A stretch of 56,227 nucleotides of DNA from Muribaculaceae bacterium. GTDB taxonomy: Bacteria; Bacteroidota; Bacteroidia; Bacteroidales; Muribaculaceae. The notes under the pieces were generated by a model. The model did not search any database. It was not told the DNA's origin and was given only the letters and a program-made list of their open reading frames with translations. Position numbers and translations under genes: made by a program. Shown here piece by piece: positions 44,161 through 53,067 of the stretch. The stretch covers positions 1 through 56,227 of the forward strand of contig JAFYNZ010000037.1 in NCBI GenBank assembly GCA_017547845.1, in the 5' to 3' direction. Every line of letters begins with the position of its first letter. Position 1 is the stretch's first letter.

Positions 44161-45312
44161 ATGAAAAGAATTTTTACACTTTTTTTTGCAGGCGTTTCTC
44201 TCTGTGCTGCGGCTCAGAATTCGCCTTATATCAGCAAGGTCTATGACTTTTTGCCTGCACCGGGACAATTTGTCAACGAATTGCCGGAGTATATGGACGG
44301 CGATACCCATGAGGCAATACTTGCTAAGGTAGAGGAGCAAATCTGTGGCGATAAGAATCCCGGCATGATCAGCCTTGGTGCATTCGGGGGGTATGTGGTG
44401 TTTGGTTTCGACCACCCGGTAGCAAACGTAGAGGGTGCTTACGACTTCAAGATATATGCCAATGCATTCATGGCAGCCGGAAGTTCTGCCGGAGGTAGTT
44501 GCGAGCCGGGTATCGTGATGGTCTCTGTCGATGCCAATGGCAACGGCTTGGCTGATGACGAGTGGTACGAACTCGCCGGTAGCGACTATGGCAAGGAGAC
44601 GACTATCAAGAACTATAGCATCACCTATTACAAGCCTGATGCCGACAAAGAGCCGACAAAAGATGGCATGATAACTGATACGACCTACATTCGTTGGACA
44701 TCATCTGACGGCAACTCGGGCTATGTGATGAAAAACAGTTTTCATCAGCAGTCGTATTGGCCGGAATGGTATGAAGGCGAGACAATGGAGTTCGTGGGAA
44801 CGAAATTGGCTGATAACGCATTTGATCAAAGTGGCAATGGCACTTACTATGTGCTTACGCGTTTGGATTGGGGCTATGTTGATAATAAAGCTAACGATAT
44901 TGATGAGGGTTTCAATATTGACTGGGCTGTTGATGCTCAAGGCAATCCGAAGCATTTGACACACATTGATTTCGTCAAGGTCTATACGGCTGTCAATCAG
45001 TATTGTGGTTGGATAGGGGAGACTTCGACCGAAATCTGCGGTGCTGAGGACTTGCACCCGGATGCAGAGGTGGTCGGTGTCGATGCCGTTGATGCCGATA
45101 GTGATGTATTGACGCTTATGGCATCAAATGCTTACGGCGTTGCCTTACGAAATGGTGGTGAAGCGATGGAGGCTCAGATTTATTCGGTCGGTGGTGGCAT
45201 GGTGAAGCAGACAGTGCTTGCTTCGGGTGATAACCTCATCGATGTCGCATCGCTTCCGAAGGGTGTCTACATCATCAGAGCCGGTCGCAAAGCGATTAAG
45301 TTTGCGAAATAA
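44161..45312 (+). CDS. Secreted protein of the corrinoid locus with C-terminal sorting-like tail
   Basis: Sec signal (MKRIFTLFFAGVSLCAAAQ), a beta-sandwich-like body (SLGAFGGYVVFGFDHPV, YDFKIYANAF, GIVMVSVDANGNGLADDEWYELAGSDY with a calcium-binding-like DxNxNG, and FVKVYTAVNQYCGWIGETSTEICGAEDL) and a C-terminal tail (YSVGGGMVKQTVL... LPKGVYIIRAGRKAIKFAK) of the type used for sorting in this phylum. Proteins of this body type are frequent next to btuB/btuG in Bacteroidales. A role in corrinoid capture is inferred from position only. It starts 19 bp after the BtuG-like gene. Confidence 0.78.
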   Translation: MKRIFTLFFAGVSLCAAAQNSPYISKVYDFLPAPGQFVNELPEYMDGDTHEAILAKVEEQICGDKNPGMISLGAFGGYVVFGFDHPVANVEGAYDFKIYANAFMAAGSSAGGSCEPGIVMVSVDANGNGLADDEWYELAGSDYGKETTIKNYSITYYKPDADKEPTKDGMITDTTYIRWTSSDGNSGYVMKNSFHQQSYWPEWYEGETMEFVGTKLADNAFDQSGNGTYYVLTRLDWGYVDNKANDIDEGFNIDWAVDAQGNPKHLTHIDFVKVYTAVNQYCGWIGETSTEICGAEDLHPDAEVVGVDAVDADSDVLTLMASNAYGVALRNGGEAMEAQIYSVGGGMVKQTVLASGDNLIDVASLPKGVYIIRAGRKAIKFAK

Positions 45313-45408
45313 GCGGTCATCTGCATAGACAGACTGCGCGGTCGGCACAAGAGAGTGTCAATCGATAAAAACTACATATTGGGATAGCAGAAGGCTCGGC
45401 TTAACGTC

Positions 45409-45570
45409 GATTAAAAGGGAACGGGGTGAGAATCCCCGGCAGACCCGCTGCTGTAATTTCCGTGCCCATCAGGGCGATGCTTGATAAATGTCACTGAATA
45501 AATAGATTTCGGGAAGGCATCAAGCGTTATCTCTACTCAAGAGATGGAATAAGCCAGAAGACCTGCCTTT
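45409..45570 (+). promoter_or_regulatory. Cobalamin riboswitch 2
   Basis: Landmarks: GGGAACGGGGTGAGAATCCCC, GGCAGACCCGCTGCTGTAA, TCGGGAAGGCATCAAG and AAGCCAGAAGACCTGCC, the last an exact form of the 3' box. It controls the collagen-like DUF4465 lipoprotein. Confidence 0.95.
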
Positions 45571-45703
45571 GCTTGCCTTAAGGATATGCTTACGAGGACT
45601 TGAGCATTTGGCAATTTTCAGGTGACGATGAGGCCATCGGTGCACCCTGTCGACGACTATAGTATAGGCGTTCGGCAGATGCAATGTAGGACGCATGGGT
45701 GGC

Positions 45704-45740
45704 AGTGTAGTCGGCGACTACACTCACATCGCAGAGTCAA
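45704..45740 (+). terminator. Possible terminator hairpin in the riboswitch 2 leader
   Basis: AGTGTAGT pairs with ACTACACT around CGGCG. A run of six T residues follows about 10 nt later. A partly complementary segment at 45648-45663 could form a competing structure. Confidence 0.35.
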
Positions 45741-45807
45741 TTTTTTCAAATTCTTGTAGGCAAGTGATTGATAATCATTTTATTAACCATTTAATAAATT
45801 ACAAGAA

Positions 45808-47607
45808 ATGAAAAAGTTTTTTTATTGTGCGCTTTTAGCGCTTGCGACAGTCTTCACAGGCTGTTATGATGACGATGACTTGTGGAATAGAATCGATGAT
45901 CTCACAGGTCGAGTGGAAACAATCGAAGAGATGCTCCAAGGTCTCAATACGGAGATTACCGACATCAAGACCGTGGTGTCGGCACTCAGCAAGGGTGCTG
46001 TGATTACTGCAGTAGAGGAGACACCTCAAGGCTATCGTTTGACATTCAGTGACGGCAAAGTGATAGAACTTCATCATGGCATCAACGGCATCGACGGCGA
46101 GAATGCTCCGGTGATCGGTGTTAAGGAAGATGTCGATGGTGTCTATTACTGGACTATCACAGTCAATGGTGTGACCGAATGGCTTCTTGACAGCAACGGC
46201 AATAAGCTTCGTGTCACCGGCAAAGATGGTGAGAAAGGCGACAAGGGCGACAAGGGTGATCAAGGCGAAACCGGTCCAATGGGTCCTACAGGTCCTGCCG
46301 GCCAAGACGGTCAGAAAGGCGACAAGGGCGATAAGGGTGACCAAGGTGAAACAGGTCCTGCCGGTCCTGCCGGACAAGACGGTGTCACTCCGGTGATCGG
46401 CGTAGATGCTGAAGGCTATTGGACAATCGACACAGGCAACGGTCCTGAACGCATCGTCGATGCTAATGGTCACTATGTCAGAGCGATTGGTATCAGCGGC
46501 GACTCATTCTTTACAAATGTCGTTGTCGGCGAAGACGAGGTGATCTTCTATCTCGCGAGTGGCGAAACATTCTCAGTCTATCGCGTTGACAATTTCGGCA
46601 TCATGATTGACACAACCGATGTGGAAGTGGCTCAAGGCACAACCAAAGAATTTGCAATGACTTTGACTAAAGTCAGCACAGTCTTTGTGGCATCAGTGTC
46701 AGAGGGCTGGGACGCAGTAGTCAAGGGCGATGTGCTCTATGTCACTGCTCCAAGCGAAATCGACGACGAAAATATCGTGGGTGAAATCAATATCATTGCA
46801 GCCAACAAGCGTGGCGATTGTCGTGCATTCACACTTGAGTGCGTAGCAGTGTCGGCCATGAGAATCCTCACGTTCGAAGATGCAGATGCACGATTTACTC
46901 CTTACACTCTTGACTATGCGGGTGTGACTGTCGAAAAATGGAGCGATTTGATTGATAGCTCGCAGTATAATGGTCCGTTGACCTACGATTTCGGTGGAGG
47001 AACATACTATTGGTATGATGAAGGCAACACCGAATTATTCCACTCGTTTGTGACTCCGTACTGGGGTGGTGGTCATGCTATCTCAAACTATGTTATCGAA
47101 AATTACGAGACACTCCCTGAAGGTTACTGGGGATGGTATGAATTGCAGTTCTGCAATCCGATAGGTGGTCATAACGGTTCAAGCAATTTCGCTGTACATA
47201 ATGGATATAAAGACTTCTATAACTCACAGATTTATGATGCAGAGTTGCAAGGATTTGAATTCGCAGACGGTGTGGCTCGTGTCGTTGACCACATGTATGT
47301 GACCAACATCAATTATGTGCTTAACTCTTTGACATACGGCGACGGATTTAATACGCCTGCAACCGAATCTACCTATCTGAAGGTGATTGCCTACGGCTTC
47401 AATGGCGAAGAATCTACAGGTCAGGCTGAGATTTATCTCTGCAAAGATGGCCGGTTGATTACTACTTGGGAGAAATTCGACCTTTCATCGTTGGGCAAAG
47501 TGACCAAGATAGTCTTCAACTTCGAAGCGAGTGAAGACCAAAGCGGTCAGTATGGATTGAACTGCCCTGCTTATTTCGCTTACGACGATGTCGCTGTCGT
47601 GATGTAA
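45808..47607 (+). CDS. Surface lipoprotein: coiled coil, DUF4988, collagen-like stalk, DUF4465 head
   Basis: Lipid Cys19 followed by four Asp (TGCYDDDD), a strong surface-export signal. Residues 25-60 form a coiled coil (LWNRIDDLTGRVETIEEML). A DUF4988-type module follows (about 60-137). Residues 138-191 are 18 uninterrupted Gly-X-Y triplets rich in GDK, GDQ, GET and GPA, i.e. collagen-like and expected to trimerise. A second half-module (PVIGVDAEGYWTID) mirrors PVIGVKEDVDGVYYWTI before the stalk. A linker of Ig-like type leads to a DUF4465 domain from about 353 to the end (LTFEDADARF, WSDLIDSSQYNG, VDHMYVTNINYVLNS, YFAYDDVAVV). Riboswitch 2 in its leader ties it to corrinoids. BtuH-like binding is possible but unproven. 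Confidence 0.85.
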   Translation: MKKFFYCALLALATVFTGCYDDDDLWNRIDDLTGRVETIEEMLQGLNTEITDIKTVVSALSKGAVITAVEETPQGYRLTFSDGKVIELHHGINGIDGENAPVIGVKEDVDGVYYWTITVNGVTEWLLDSNGNKLRVTGKDGEKGDKGDKGDQGETGPMGPTGPAGQDGQKGDKGDKGDQGETGPAGPAGQDGVTPVIGVDAEGYWTIDTGNGPERIVDANGHYVRAIGISGDSFFTNVVVGEDEVIFYLASGETFSVYRVDNFGIMIDTTDVEVAQGTTKEFAMTLTKVSTVFVASVSEGWDAVVKGDVLYVTAPSEIDDENIVGEINIIAANKRGDCRAFTLECVAVSAMRILTFEDADARFTPYTLDYAGVTVEKWSDLIDSSQYNGPLTYDFGGGTYYWYDEGNTELFHSFVTPYWGGGHAISNYVIENYETLPEGYWGWYELQFCNPIGGHNGSSNFAVHNGYKDFYNSQIYDAELQGFEFADGVARVVDHMYVTNINYVLNSLTYGDGFNTPATESTYLKVIAYGFNGEESTGQAEIYLCKDGRLITTWEKFDLSSLGKVTKIVFNFEASEDQSGQYGLNCPAYFAYDDVAVVM

Positions 47608-47756
47608 TGCAGTGAATATATTGATTTGTAAATATACCAAGCCTCGAACGGTTTTCAAGTTGACAATATAATTTAGTTAAGAGGTGAATTTACGCAAGGC
47701 ATAGAGCGCTGTGATTGGCGCGTAAGTGCCGATTAAAGTGCGCGTTCAAAAGTGAT

Positions 47757-47786
47757 GAGTGCTCGGCAAGTGATTGTCGGGCACTC
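47757..47786 (+). terminator. Terminator-like hairpin after the DUF4465 gene
   Basis: A 12-bp stem with two wobble pairs (GAGTGC... with ...GCACTC) without a strong T tract. Confidence 0.45.
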
Positions 47787-47813
47787 TTGCCAATTATTCA
47801 GTCGTGCAGTCAA

Positions 47814-47845
47814 CTTGCATATGTGGGAAATTTGTTATAACTTTG
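47814..47845 (+). promoter_or_regulatory. Promoter of the MgtC-family gene
   Basis: CTTG, 20 bp, TAACTTTG (47838-47845), 38 bp before the ATG. Confidence 0.7.
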
Positions 47846-47883
47846 TGGATAGCTTATAGCTGTAACGACAAAGCGAATTATTT

Positions 47884-48609
47884 ATGGAATTTCTAAACGA
47901 TTTATTGTCAGAACTGATGGTCGCTCTCAATTCTACGGAGGTGACTTTAGAGAACTCTGCATTCCGATTGGTGCTCAGTATGATTCTGGGCATGATGGTC
48001 GGCATGGAGCGTAAGCGCAAAGGTCAGGTGGCAGGTGTGCGCACGTTTGCACTGATTTCGATGGGTGCGTGCATGGCAATGCTGCTGTCGATATATGTTC
48101 CTCAAGAATATTTAGGGCTTAAGAATGGCGATCCGGGTCGTATCGCTGCACAGGTGGTGACCGGTGTCGGTTTCTTGGGCGGTGGTGCGATGATTCACAT
48201 GCGTGGGTCGGTCAGAGGATTGACTACTGCTGCAGGCATCTGGATGGTGGCGACGATCGGTATGTCGGTCGGCGTCGGAATGTATGCTGTAGCCATTATC
48301 GGGACACTACTCATATTGCTTACGCTGATTGCTCTCGAGGTGTGGGAACATCGTCGTCGCATCGGTCAGGAGTCGAGAGTGATATGTGTGAAAATCAATC
48401 AAGTCGGCATCAGTGCTGACCGATATAAGGAGGTGCTTAGTCGCAACTATGTGCAGTTGTCGACGTTCTACATGGGGTGCAACTACGAACAGCAGACGAC
48501 GGAGTTTAATTTCGTGGTGATGTATCGCAAAGATGTCGACCTACAGTCGCTCTTCGAACAGTTGCGCCAGATAGCACCGACTCACTCGATAGCTTTATCC
48601 ACTCAATAG
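47884..48609 (+). CDS. MgtC/SapB-family membrane protein
   Basis: Inner-membrane protein with four to five N-terminal helices: FRLVLSMILGMMVGMERKRKGQVAGVRTFALISMGACMAMLLSIYV, then RIAAQVVTGVGFLGGGAMI and RGLTTAAGIWMVATIGMSVGVGMYAVAIIGTLLILLTL. The ERKRKGQVAGVRTF and GFLGGGAI motifs are family signatures. The C-terminal 85 residues form a soluble ACT-like domain. MgtC proteins are linked to growth at low Mg2+ and to modulation of membrane ATPases. It is separated from the antiporter by 14 bp and may be cotranscribed. Confidence 0.88.
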   Translation: MEFLNDLLSELMVALNSTEVTLENSAFRLVLSMILGMMVGMERKRKGQVAGVRTFALISMGACMAMLLSIYVPQEYLGLKNGDPGRIAAQVVTGVGFLGGGAMIHMRGSVRGLTTAAGIWMVATIGMSVGVGMYAVAIIGTLLILLTLIALEVWEHRRRIGQESRVICVKINQVGISADRYKEVLSRNYVQLSTFYMGCNYEQQTTEFNFVVMYRKDVDLQSLFEQLRQIAPTHSIALSTQ

Positions 48610-48623
48610 ATAATTTCAAATAT

Positions 48624-50153
48624 ATGACAAAGGATAACAACAATAGAAGCCTCAAGGGCGTGGCGTTGGCATTGCCCGCGTTGGCAGGTTTTGAGGCATA
48701 TGCAGATGAGGTCGTAAGCAATCAGGCGACACAGACCGTCACAACGCAAGAGGTCGCTGAGACGACCGAGGAGTCTATGCACTCGGAAGGATTGATAGCC
48801 GACTTGGCGTTGATTTTGCTCTTGGGAGCAGTGGTGACAATACTTTTCAAGAAACTCAAGCAACCGGTGGTGTTGGGTTACATACTTGCCGGATTCTTGG
48901 CAAGCCCGAAGTTTGAGTATCTGCCATCGATTGCCCACTCGGCAAATATCGACTTCTGGGCAGAACTCGGTATCGTGGTGCTTATGTTTACCCTCGGCCT
49001 CGAATTCAGTTTCAAGAAGCTGCTCAACTCCGGTAGTTCGGCCGTCACAACAGCATTGATTATCATCACGGGGATGACCTTCGCCGGATTTGGTGTGGGG
49101 CATCTGTTGGGCCTTGACAACATCAATAGTATCTTCCTCGGTGGTATGCTGTCGATGTCGTCGACGACCATTATCCTCAAGGCTTTCACCGACTTAGGCT
49201 TGAAACAGAAGAAGTTTGCGTCGTTGGTGCTTGCCGTGCTGATTATAGAAGACTTGTTTGCCGTATTGATGCTCGTGTTGCTGTCATCGTTGGCAATGGG
49301 CAATGTGGAGGGCAGCGAGTTGCTCTTCTCGGTGGCTAAGTTGGCATTCTTCCTGATACTATGGTTTGTGATAGGTGTCTACGTGTTGCCGACTTTCTTC
49401 GATAGAACGCGTTGGGCTCTTAATAACGAGACGCTGCTTGTGGTCAGCATGGGGCTTTGTTTCGGCATGGCATTCTTCTCGGTGTTTTGCGGATTCTCGC
49501 TCGAACTCGGGGCATTCGTCACAGGCTCGATTCTTGCCGGAACGATGATAGCAGAGCGTATTGAGAAGGTCGTTCAGCCGATCAAAGACCTATTCGGCGC
49601 TGTCTTCTTTATCTCGGTCGGCATGATGGTCGACCCGAATATCATCGTGCAATATTGGGGCGAAATCTTGCTGTTGGCTTGCGTGGTGATATGTGGTATG
49701 ATCACGTTTGGCACACTCGGCATGCTTGCCACAGGTCAGACGCTTCGTGTCGCTATGGAGAGCGGTTTCTCGTTGACTCAGATAGGTGAATTTTCGTTCA
49801 TCATCGCATCGCTCGGTATGAGTCTCGGAGTGTTGGATCCGACGCTTTACCCAATCATTGTGGCGGTCTCGGTGATTACTATTTTCACGACTCCATATTT
49901 CATTAAACTTGCCGACCCTGCCTATCGCTTTGTCGAAAAACATCTGCCCAAGGGGCTCAATTTCTTGATAGAGCGTTACTCGACGCAGACAGTCGACACC
50001 AATGAGCGTCGCCAACTTTGGAAGGCTATCTTGGGACGCTATCTATGGCGCATAGTGCTTTATTCGGTGCTATTGATCGGTGTGATTCTTGTCTCTCGCT
50101 TGTGGCTTTATCCATTGCTTGAGGGCATCTTCGTCGAGTGGGACACTTTATAG
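48624..50153 (+). pseudogene. CPA2 (Kef-type) cation:proton antiporter, N-terminal part, probably frameshifted
   Basis: The membrane domain of a CPA2 monovalent cation/proton antiporter: helices from IADLALILLLGAVVTILFKKL, GYILAGFLASP, the family region ELGIVVLMFTLGLEFSFKKLL, LGGMLSMSSTTIILKAFTDLGLKQKKFASLVLAVLIIEDLFAVLML, and GFSLTQIGEFSFIIASLG. The frame runs to a TAG at 50151-50153 right after a helix (YSVLLIGVILVSRLWLYPLLEG). The next frame continues immediately with a further helix and regulatory domains, as expected for one protein of about 790 residues. Loss of one G in the GGG run at 50140-50142 would explain it. N-terminal start could alternatively be at the Met before HSEGLIADL. Confidence 0.7.
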
Positions 50154-50986
50154 CGACGGTAGTAACGCTGCTATTGATGTCGCCATTTATCGGTGCGTTG
50201 TCGTTCAGTGCGGTCAAGCCCGATGAGCGAATGAAGTTGCACTCTACTGCCGGCATGGCGGAAGTGCCGTTGGTGGTGCTCAAGATAGTGCGCTATCTCT
50301 TGGCATTGTGTTTCGTGGTCTACTTCGTGTCGTTGGCATATACGATGACCATCGGTTGGCTTGTGGGTGTCGGATGCTTTGTGCTTATCATCATCGTTGT
50401 GTCAAAGAGCATCACACAACGCTATAAGTCGATCGAGAAGAAGTTTATCGACAACCTTAATGTCAGGGAGAACACTCGCTCAGGAAAGAACAACAACCTT
50501 GTAGACGATCTTCACTTGGCATATATCGAGGTGTCGTTGAATTGTCCGTTTGCCGGCGATAAAATCGTTGACACAGGTCTGCGTAGAGACTACGGTGTGA
50601 GCATCTCAAGTATTTATCGTGGCTTTACGCTCATCGCTTTGCCGGGCAAAGATGTGCGCATATTCCCGGGTGATCTCTTGGGCGTAATCGGCACAGATGA
50701 GCAGATTCAGCGACTTAATGCCGACATCGAGTCGTATGAAGATGCTTCAGAACATCTCCCTGTCTACAACGAGCAAATCGAACTTGTCAACGTATTGCTC
50801 ACCAAAGACTCCGCTATCGTGGGTAAGACCCTTGTCGATGCTCGCATTCGTCAGGACTACTACTCGATGGTGGTCAAGATTCAGCGTGGCGATGAGATGC
50901 TCGTGCCAACGCCCGACGTCGTATTCGAAGAGGGCGATGTGCTATGGATAGTGGGCAATCCGAAGAATATTGAGAAGCTTCGTTAG
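50138..50986 (+). pseudogene. CPA2 antiporter, C-terminal part with TrkA-C domains
   Basis: It continues the antiporter in the -1 frame. Two or three helices (FIATVVTLLLMSPFIGALSF, VLKIVRYLLALCFVVYFVSLAYTMTIGWLVGVGCFVLIIIVV) are followed by two RCK-C/TrkA-C-like domains: HLAYIEVSLNCPFAGDKIVDTGLRRDYGVSISSIYRG... FPGDLLGVIGTDEQIQRL and ELVNVLLTKDSAIVGKTLVDARIRQDYYSMVVKIQRG... EEGDVLWIVGNPKNIEKL. The only upstream start is a GTG inside the preceding frame. If translated separately by coupling, it could form a two-chain antiporter, but a frameshift is simpler. Confidence 0.7.
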
Positions 50987-51059
50987 ACGAAATAGCCATA
51001 ATTCGGCTCGTTATGCAAGAAAATTGCCCGTTGGTTACTTGGATTTAACGAAAATAATA

Positions 51060-51067
51060 TAACTTTG
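51060..51067 (+). promoter_or_regulatory. Promoter -7 element of guaA
   Basis: TAACTTTG, 60 bp before the guaA ATG. The upstream element is weak (CTTG at 18 bp). Confidence 0.55.
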
Positions 51068-51127
51068 CAGTATGGAGTCATGCGACTCTTTGAGATGGAA
51101 ATAAAAACATAATATATAAGCTAAATT

Positions 51128-52651
51128 ATGGTAGAAAAAATCATTATTTTGGATTTCGGTTCACAATACACGCAGCTTATCGCTCGCCGTATCCGTGAAA
51201 TGAATACATATTGCGAAATCCTCCCATACAACAAGTTTCCTCACAACGATGAGGGGATTATCGGTGTAATCTTGTCGGGTAGCCCTTACTCGGTGAATGA
51301 CCCACAAGCATTGCAGATTGAATTGACCAATATCCGTGGCAAATATCCATTGCTCGGTATCTGCTATGGTGCACAATATTTGGCACATGTCAATGGTGGT
51401 CGTGTCGCATCGTCCAACACTCGTGAGTATGGCAAGGCTCAACTCATGTGGCGCGATGAAGCTGACCCATTGATGAAGGATGTGCGCAATGAGTCTATCG
51501 TGTGGATGAGCCACGGCGACTCTATCGTTGAAACTCCGGCTTGCTTCAAGAATGTGGGCTCAACTGCCGACGTTAAGAACGCCGCTTACCGCATCGAAGG
51601 TGAGCAAACTTGGGGTGTGCAGTTCCACCCTGAAGTAGTCCACAGTGAAGATGGTGCTACATTGCTCAAGAACTTCGTTGTAGGTATCTGTGGCAGCTCT
51701 CAAGCTTGGACTCCTGCATCTTATATCGATACCACTGTCGCTGCTCTCCGTGAGCAACTTGGCGATGACAAGGTGGTGCTTGCACTTTCAGGCGGCGTTG
51801 ACTCTACAGTAGCTGCTGTGCTCTTGAACAAGGCTATCGGTAGCAACCTCACATGTATCTTCGTTGACAATGGTCTCTTGCGTTACAAAGAGTTTGAAAC
51901 AGTGCTTGCCAACTATGGCAACATGGGCCTCAACGTAATTGGCGTTGACGCTAAGGAGCACTTCTATCGCGAACTCGCAGGTGTCACCGACCCTGAAAAG
52001 AAACGAAAAATCATCGGCAAGGGCTTCATCGACATTTTCGACCAAGAGGCTCAGAAGCTCAAAGATGTGAAGTGGCTTGCTCAAGGCACAATCTATCCTG
52101 ACGTGATTGAGTCTCTCTCTATCACCGGTATGGTAATCAAGAGCCACCACAACGTAGGCGGTCTCCCTGAAAAGATGAACCTCAAACTTGTCGAACCACT
52201 CCGCCTCCTCTTCAAGGACGAAGTGCGTCGCGTAGGTCGTGAACTCGGCATCTCTCAGTCGCTCATCGGTCGCCACCCATTCCCTGGTCCGGGTTTGGCA
52301 GTGCGTATCCTCGGCGATATCACCGAAGAGAAAGTGCGTATCCTCCAAGAAGCTGACCACTACTTTATCCAAGGTCTTATCGACAACGATCTCTACGACA
52401 AAGTATGGCAAGCAGGTGCTATCCTTACGCCAATCCGTAGCGTGGGCGTAATGGGAGACGAACGCACATACGAAAGCGTCGTAGCACTCCGTGCTGTGAA
52501 CTCGGTAGACGGTATGACAGCGACCTACAGTCACCTTCCTCACGAATTCCTCGCTAAGGTCAGCAACGAGATTATCAACAAAGTGCGTGGCGTCAACCGC
52601 GTAGTTTACGACATCTCTTCAAAACCACCTGCAACTATCGAATGGGAATAA
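51128..52651 (+). CDS. guaA: GMP synthase (glutamine-hydrolysing)
   Basis: Converts XMP to GMP using glutamine and ATP. The class I glutamine amidotransferase domain has catalytic Cys79 in [10 protein letters not shown] and His167/Glu169 in [11 protein letters not shown]. The ATP pyrophosphatase P-loop is SGGVDS (221-226). The C-terminal dimerisation domain contains the substrate motifs ([25 protein letters not shown] at the end). Length 507 is normal. It is transcribed alone and ends in a terminator overlapping the stop. Confidence 0.97.
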   Translation: MVEKIIILDFGSQYTQLIARRIREMNTYCEILPYNKFPHNDEGIIGVILSGSPYSVNDPQALQIELTNIRGKYPLLGICYGAQYLAHVNGGRVASSNTREYGKAQLMWRDEADPLMKDVRNESIVWMSHGDSIVETPACFKNVGSTADVKNAAYRIEGEQTWGVQFHPEVVHSEDGATLLKNFVVGICGSSQAWTPASYIDTTVAALREQLGDDKVVLALSGGVDSTVAAVLLNKAIGSNLTCIFVDNGLLRYKEFETVLANYGNMGLNVIGVDAKEHFYRELAGVTDPEKKRKIIGKGFIDIFDQEAQKLKDVKWLAQGTIYPDVIESLSITGMVIKSHHNVGGLPEKMNLKLVEPLRLLFKDEVRRVGRELGISQSLIGRHPFPGPGLAVRILGDITEEKVRILQEADHYFIQGLIDNDLYDKVWQAGAILTPIRSVGVMGDERTYESVVALRAVNSVDGMTATYSHLPHEFLAKVSNEIINKVRGVNRVVYDISSKPPATIEWE

Positions 52652-52677
52652 TTTTTGCCTTAAAATAGGCAAAAATT
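52650..52677 (+). terminator. Intrinsic terminator of guaA
   Basis: AATTTTTGCC pairs perfectly with GGCAAAAATT around an 8-nt loop. It overlaps the stop codon. Confidence 0.6.
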
Positions 52678-52847
52678 ATCGGCAAGGCGAGTAGCAAAAG
52701 TCGCACGAAGCCGTGCGAGTTGCGAACAACGAGCCTTGTCAATAATACCGGCAGGCACAAATTATCGGCAAGGCGAGCAGCAAAATGTCGCACGAAGCGT
52801 GGATGAAGTTCACGCCGTGTGGATTGCGAACAACGACCCTTGTCATA
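52673..52847. repeat. Two copies of a structured repeat (about 75 and 90 bp)
   Basis: Copies at about 52673-52745 and 52759-52847 share AAATTATCGGCAAGGCGAG, GTCGCACGAAG, GCGAACAACGA and CCTTGTCAT/A. Each folds with an outer stem (GGCAAGG with CCTTGTC) and inner CGCACG/CGTGCG-type stems. The second copy has an insertion in the centre. The rest of the 52652-53067 gap is a long hairpin and the promoter of the next gene. Confidence 0.7.
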
Positions 52848-52863
52848 TAGTCAAATAGTCAAC

Positions 52864-52910
52864 AACAAGCAACCGTATCAACACAAATGATGTTGATGCG
52901 GTTGCTTGTT
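52864..52910. terminator. Long hairpin downstream of guaA
   Basis: A 20-bp stem with a single wobble pair (52864-52883 with 52891-52910) and a 7-nt loop. No T tract follows. It is similar in build to the hairpin after fabI. Confidence 0.5.
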
Positions 52911-53006
52911 ATACATCTCCTTTAGAGTGTTTAGGAGAGTGATTTTTAATTATTGCTGTCCGATAATAGTTTTAATCACGATAATTTACAAAATCTATCT
53001 CTTGTG

Positions 53007-53038
53007 TTTGATTATATCGTGTAGATTATTTAATTTTG
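53007..53038 (+). promoter_or_regulatory. Promoter of the zinc-ribbon protein gene
   Basis: TTTG (53007-53010), 20 bp, TAATTTTG (53031-53038), 30 bp before the ATG. Confidence 0.78.
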
Positions 53039-53067
53039 TGATATATTAACTGTTAATTATTTATATT

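Larger units (their letters stand above)
45313..45807. other. Intergenic leader with second riboswitch and downstream hairpins
   Basis: It holds the cobalamin riboswitch (45409-45570) and then about 240 nt of leader with a hairpin at 45704-45724 followed by TTTTTT at about 45734. No consensus promoter was found between 45313 and 45408. Confidence 0.6.

Noticed and set aside
50138-50153. Programmed ribosomal frameshift in the antiporter
   Set aside because: No slippery heptamer of the usual X XXY YYZ type and no clear stimulatory structure were seen; a lost G in a GGG run is simpler.
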